Source: Meconema thalassinum (lineage: Eukaryota > Arthropoda > Insecta > Orthoptera > Tettigoniidae). From it: DNA of 64,000 nucleotides. A model generated the notes under the pieces. The model did not search any database and had not been told where the DNA came from. It worked only from the letters and a program-made list of their open reading frames with translations. The stretch lies in contig OX336389.2 in assembly GCA_946902985.2 (NCBI GenBank), positions 343,144,444 through 343,208,443 of the forward strand. Direction: 5' to 3'. The translations under genes were made by a program, and so were the position numbers. Shown here one piece after another: positions 60,110 through 64,000 of this stretch (positions within the stretch are counted from its first letter, which is position 1; the number at the start of each line of letters is the position of its first letter).

Positions 60110-60239
60110 CTGACTATCCTGGAAAATTGTGAGTATTCTCAGTGGATTGTCACCGCAAAATACCCAGAAATATTAACCAATATCTTAGAGCATATATAGG
60201 TTTATACAGTATAGCCTATAATTAGTGGCAATACAAAAA

Positions 60240-60455
60240 GCATCCGGCATTTGCCTGGAGTAGAAATGGGAAACCACGGAAAACCACTTCCAAAATGGCT
60301 GAGATGGGAATCGAACCCTCCTCTTGTCATTTTTGCCTCGCAAGGCTGAGTATACCCCGTTCCAGCCCTCAGACCAGATTTTTTTTTGCCAGAGCCGGGA
60401 ATCGAACTCGGACCTCCGGGGCGGCAGCCAAGAATGCTAGCCGCTACACATGGAG
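60240..60455 (-). mobile_element. tRNA-derived SINE (third family) inside the LINE remnant
   Basis: On the minus strand it has a head AGCGGCTAGCATTCTTGG, a B box GAGTTCGATTCCCGG, then a second B-box-like GGGTTCGATTCCCATC about 110 bp later and a TTTCCGTGGTTTCCC end. Two B boxes in one unit suggest a composite, dimer-like SINE. Confidence 0.75.
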
Positions 60456-60483
60456 GTAATCTAATTTCAATCTTAGTGTTGTT

Positions 60484-60812
60484 TATACCTTTTTTGTCGT
60501 GTGGCCTCCTGAGAGGCCGAGTGCGGGTCTTTCTAGTTGACGCCCGTGGGCGACCTGCGCGTCGGGATGAAAGATGGAATGGATGAAGATGAATTAAACT
60601 CGCAAGGATGTGAAAGGAAGCGGCCATGGCCTATCAGAAGGTACCGTCCCAGTATTTGCCTGGTGTTGAAAATGGGAAACCACGGAAAACCATTTCAAGG
60701 ACTGCCGACGGTGGGGCTCGAACCCACGCGTTTACCGAGTCAGCAGAGAGCTTGGTCCCATGATCTAACACTGCGCTTTAGCCAGCGTAGCCACTGCTGT
60801 CGGTGTTTATAA
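60484..60812 (-). mobile_element. tRNA-derived SINE, tail type B, inside the LINE remnant
   Basis: The head (B box GGGTTCGAGCCCC) and body are shared with 24961 and 29999. The 3' end has the GGCCTC/GAGGCC hairpin as at 26378. It lies 30 bp from another SINE, both in the same orientation and opposite to the host LINE. Confidence 0.87.
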
Positions 60813-60914
60813 CTTAGTCAATAAGTTAAGATAAGAGTACAACCAAATTTACAACTATTTTATTCTTTTACCAAAGCAACACTTTCTTAATATTTTATCG
60901 GCTTTTTTCGGGGA
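60813..60914. other. Unassigned spacer inside the LINE remnant
   Basis: About 100 bp of AT-rich DNA between the SINE and the resumed LINE coding sequence. Confidence 0.4.
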
Positions 60915-61552
60915 GGGGGGTTGAAGCCCCCTCTACACTGCCCTCGCTACCGTATAAGGCGCCTGCTAGTGATGTGCGCTCTCAGTTGCGACATTCGATC
61001 ATGTCGCATTGGGGGGATTGCTATGCACTCCCACTTGTTAAGGAGGGAAGTCCCCTCCTCTGTGTGTACTTGCGGCGCCCACCTTACCGTGGCGCACACT
61101 CTCCTGGAGGGTGTGGACTTGGCCGATCTGCGAAGAACTCTCAAACTGCCCTACACCCTCTCCCTTGTTCTACGTGATGATGGACCGTCAGTAGACCTCG
61201 TCATCTGGTTCATGAGGGAGAGTGATTACTTTTTGAGGTTTTTAATATACTCGTAGTTTAAGACTTACAGTTTAGTTTTAGTTTGTTTTATGTTTTTATT
61301 GTGTTCATATGTACTTTATTTTTCAATATGCCTTATTTGAAAAAATCATCTCCATGTTAACTTCTTTTATTCAAATAAGACATGAGAGTTGGGACTCACT
61401 TTCTGTTTTATACACTACACACCTTTTTCGTTTTCATCCCTGGCAGTGGGCTGTTTTCATCTTGATAATTTCATCTCATATATAATTTCATTAGGGGCCG
61501 ATAGCCTGGATGTTAGGCCCCTTAAAACTACAATTACCATCATCATCATCTT

Positions 61553-61586
<34 letters not shown>

Positions 61587-61643
61587 TGGTTTTGATGTTG
61601 TTATGTGGCACACAATAGGCTATGAAGTGTTTTCTTTATTTCG

Positions 61644-63022
61644 TTCCCCCAGGGGCTCACATCTAGTGGGACGTGGGTTGGCGACCACGGGACCCCAGCT
61701 GAGTCCGGCATTGCTTCCACTTACTTGTGCCGGGCTCCTCTCCGTCTTCTTTCCTGTCGACCTCCCTTGGTCAACTCTTGTTCTCTTCCGACCCCGACGG
61801 TATTAGGTTATCCGAGGCCTAGGGAGTCTTTCACTTTCCCGCCTTAATTGGCCCTTGTCTCATCTTTCCTGATACCCTCCTTCTGTGAGGGGTCAGCCTT
61901 CTTTTCCTTTTACCTCCTGTCATGTGCTCAAGTCCCTTAAGGAGGCAGGGTGTATGTAAACCCACCACTTCTGGTGCACCGTAGATAATGCTACACCCTC
62001 AGGGGCTCACGGCTGGTGAGTTCGGGAGTTGGCGACCCCGAGGGATTCCTGAGCTGGGTCCGTTTTCCCCTTTTGTCACTTCCCTTTGGGGCGGACCTTC
62101 TCTCCTCTCCTCTCCTCTCCTCTCATCTCCCCTTTTCATTATATTTACTTTTCTCTTTAAGATTCCCGCACTGTGTTTCTTACTTGGTTCACCGTGTATC
62201 TCAATTCCCTTCTAGCGATTTTTAAGGCATTTTTAATCTACGTTGCTTTTTGTATGTTTGTTCGTTCTAAATTACATCTCGCGATTGTTTTCAACCTCAA
62301 TTTCATTTTGTAAAGATTGACAATCTAAATAGCTTTTTTAGTAAGTCTTTCAATATGGCGGAGGGACCTTTGTGAGTATTTTGAATTTCAATTTCATTTT
62401 GTAAGTATTTTCAACCAAAACCGCATTTCGCACGAATTTTGAATCTAAATTGCATTTTGTTTGGCGGGTATTTTGCACATATTTTGATTCTCAATTGCAT
62501 TTTGTGGGTATTTTGAATCTAAATTACATTTTGTCAAGTATTTTCAATCTAAATTGCTTTTTGTAAGTATTGTCAATCCACATGAGTCCTTTGAATCTAC
62601 CGTACATTTTGTAAGCATTTTCAGTTTCAATTGCATTTTGTAAGTATTTTGAATTTCAATTGCACTTTGTGAATACTTTGGATTGGAACTGGGATAGGGC
62701 CTATTTCAATCTGAATTGCATTGTGTATTTTCAATTTCAATTGCATTTTGTAAGTAGGCCTATTTTGAATCTATCCTACGTTTTGTGGGTCTTTTTCAAA
62801 CTCTTCTTTTTGTGCAACTTTTCGTTCTAAATTCCCTTTTGCAAGACCATATTGTGAGTTGTTTCCATCTGAGTTCCTTTTTGTACGTATTTTCCGTCTT
62901 AGATAATTTTGTTCTGGTTTCCATTTCATTATCATTTTCGCTATCACCCAGATCCTTAGGGGCCGATAACCTCAATGTTAGGCCCCATAAAACAACAATT
63001 ATCATCATCATCTTCATCATCA
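61644..63022 (+). mobile_element. ARR retroelement copy 4 (full length, 11-bp target duplication)
   Basis: The longest copy (1379 bp) starts TTCCCCCAGGGGCTCAC and is flanked by TCTTTATTTCG at 61633-61643 and 63023-63033. It keeps both AGGGGCTCAC modules (61650 and about 62000) and a CTCTC run (62098-62132). The ~28-bp array spans about 62215-62905 with roughly 23 units, followed by AGGGGCC...GGCCCC and an ATC tail. It lies directly downstream of the LINE remnant's own 3' end. Open frames inside are repeat-driven and not credible. Confidence 0.87.
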
Positions 63023-63162
63023 TCTTTATTTCGATACTGAGGTACCCCCATCATAAGACATGTCCCACAGTCTTGTGACAGTTAATCAGGGATTAAATAG
63101 CATCCGCGTACTGCCTTACTAAGTGTATTTTGTTTAATATACCCTTTATATTATTATTCCAG

Positions 63163-63367
63163 GCAAGCAGAGCGTTACACGCGTGTTTTATGGAAGGACG
63201 TGCGTGTGGGAGACTTGGTCCATCTTTCGAACAACGAGCTCATCCCTGCGGACGTGTTGCTGCTACGTTCCAGCGACCCGCACGGCCTCTGTTACATCGA
63301 TACTTGTAACCTGGATGGAGAAACCAACCTCAAGCAGCGTTGTGTCGTTAAAGGCTTCGTAGAACGT
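63163..63367 (+). CDS. P4-ATPase (phospholipid flippase, ATP10-like), single internal exon
   Basis: A T/A-rich tract ending TTATTATTCCAG precedes the exon and GTAAGT follows at 63368. The exon starts with one base that completes an upstream codon (phase 2 intron) and then encodes 68 residues ending in phase 0. Motifs are [31 protein letters not shown] and [11 protein letters not shown], conserved in the segment between the second membrane helix and the actuator domain of P4-ATPases. The SDPHGLC and NLKQR wording is closest to ATP10-class flippases as I remember them. Such proteins move phospholipids to the cytoplasmic leaflet. The exon has no stop or frameshift. No neighbouring exon was found in the window. 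Confidence 0.9.
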
Positions 63368-63371
63368 GTAA

Positions 63372-63606
63372 GTATCATTACAGGCTATTTATCTAACATA
63401 ACGCATACCAATGCAAAGCTTAATGAAGCAAATTTAGGCTAACTCAGCGTCCAGTGATGAATATTATTACGCTTAATATAATTTGCGTGCAGTTTAATTG
63501 CGAATTGAATTTCATGTATGACGTAGCTTGAAGAGTTTACACTCACAAACGCCACATTACATACAGTAACTTGCGAATAGTTAAATCACCGGTACCGTAT
63601 TTATAT
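63372..63606 (+). other. Start of the following intron
   Basis: Non-coding AT-rich DNA after the splice donor; no feature seen before the mariner derivative. Confidence 0.5.
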
Positions 63607-64000
63607 ACGAGGGTCATTCCATAAGTCATGGCAGCTATGTTATATCTTTCGATAATGCTACATCATGGGAAATCCACGATGTGCATTGTACCGTTAAGGC
63701 CGTGTGATATCTCAATGCCAACAGAAAATAGGGTTCGAGTACAGGAGTTAACGGCAAAGGTACAAATGAAAACCACACGATGGAACTCTGTGGAAATTTG
63801 TTTTGCTCTAGTACAAATGGAACACAAATCAATCAATTAATATCCAGGCACCGTTTCCAAGCATTGAAGCACTGTTCAATAACAGACACTGACATGTCAG
63901 TTGGGGCAGACAAGGGGTGCCCACTTCGCGGCGAGTCTGCAGTTGCTGCACGTCCATGTCGGAAAGCCTCCACCCAACGTGCAACTGTTCAGTAATCACC
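63607..64000 (-). pseudogene. Mariner-like element with internal deletion (runs off the window)
   Basis: The left end CGAGGGTCATTCCATAAGTC resembles a mariner terminal repeat. On the minus strand the right-hand sequence encodes T-V-A-R-W-V-E-A-F-R and D-S-P-R-S-G-H-P (N-terminal helix-turn-helix region of a mariner transposase). It passes almost directly into E-Q-C-F-N-A-W-K-R-C-L, which looks like the C-terminal segment, then a stop near 63838. The whole catalytic region is absent. The other end lies beyond the window. Confidence 0.6.

Larger units (their letters stand above)
59667..61560 (+). pseudogene. I/Jockey-type LINE remnant: RT end, RNase H, C-terminal zinc region and 3' tail
   Basis: From 59667 the translation gives an RT C-terminal segment (LLRFYQALILSRLDYGSVAYG). 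In shifted frames it continues with RNase H pieces: Y-T-A-E-L-Y-A at about 59822, C-T-D-S-L-S-A-A at about 59905 and V-G-N-E-L-S-D-Q-V-A-K-E-A at about 60025. The next expected LINE sequence (RSQLRHSIMSHW) appears only at about 60975, because ~800 bp of other DNA with two SINEs has been inserted. The C-terminus at 61030-61256 has a C-x-C...H zinc-like end (CTCGAHLTVAHTLLEG) with the last Cys replaced by Gly, then RDDGPSVDLV and a stop. The 3' UTR ends in AGGGGCCGATAGCC...GGCCCCTT, an ATC tail and (TTTC)n. RNase H after the RT suits the I group. Confidence 0.8.

Overview
This window looks like eukaryotic, arthropod nuclear DNA. It is probably from a large-genome insect; the SINE and LINE style suggests a polyneopteran such as an orthopteroid, but that is a guess. 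Only one piece of a conventional host gene is visible: a 205-bp exon at 63163-63367 (+), with good splice sites, encoding part of the actuator region of a P4-ATPase (lipid flippase, ATP10-like). Nearly everything else recognisable is transposable-element sequence, so most of the window may be intron or intergenic DNA. I found no tRNA or rRNA genes, CRISPR arrays, operons or bacterial features.

Layout. 1-4.9 kb: 3' part of a Ty3/Gypsy LTR retrotransposon (end of gag, a very clear -1 frameshift site, protease-RT-RNase H, and an integrase whose catalytic core is deleted), then a TATA/initiator promoter probably in the 3' LTR. 5-9.6 kb: AT-rich DNA with nothing recognised. 10.1-11.3 kb: a 5'-truncated LINE flanked by an unusually long (~205 bp) direct repeat. 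12-14 kb: SINE remnants and an internally deleted mariner. 14.2-17.1 kb: a LINE with an uninterrupted 976-codon endonuclease/RT frame but a substituted catalytic aspartate. 17.4-20.8 kb: a hAT-type MITE, a Tc1 element with 36-bp perfect inverted repeats, and a decayed mariner relative. 21.7-28 kb: an inverted-repeat element, two full copies of a ~1.2-1.4 kb array-bearing retroelement (called ARR here) and two tRNA-derived SINEs. 29.7-31.7 kb: a nested stack (inverted-repeat element > Tc1 > SINE) beside a small palindromic MITE. 32.4-35.7 kb: Helitron-like repeats, one with a textbook 3' end, interrupted by an ARR copy. 36.5-38.2 kb: a second, deleted copy of the 14-kb LINE. 43.6 kb: a hAT transposase remnant. 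45-46.7 kb: a complete-ended mariner followed by a SINE with target-site duplication. 50.8-52.2 kb: a PIF/Harbinger element with a truncated transposase. 56-57.2 kb: another Tc1 with a deleted catalytic region. 58.5-61.6 kb: SINEs and an I/Jockey-type LINE remnant carrying two SINEs. 61.6-63.0 kb: a fourth ARR copy; then the flippase exon, and the start of another deleted mariner running off the right edge.

How the parts work together. The most interesting structure is the ARR family. Three copies have 11-15 bp target-site duplications, none has a convincing ORF, each carries roughly 17-23 degenerate ~28-bp repeats, and each ends in a GC-rich hairpin plus an (ATC)n tail. The LINE remnant at 59.7-61.6 kb ends in the same hairpin and tail, so ARR is probably a passenger mobilised by that LINE. 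The tRNA-derived SINEs show a related modular design: one shared 5' body with two different hairpin-ending 3' tails.
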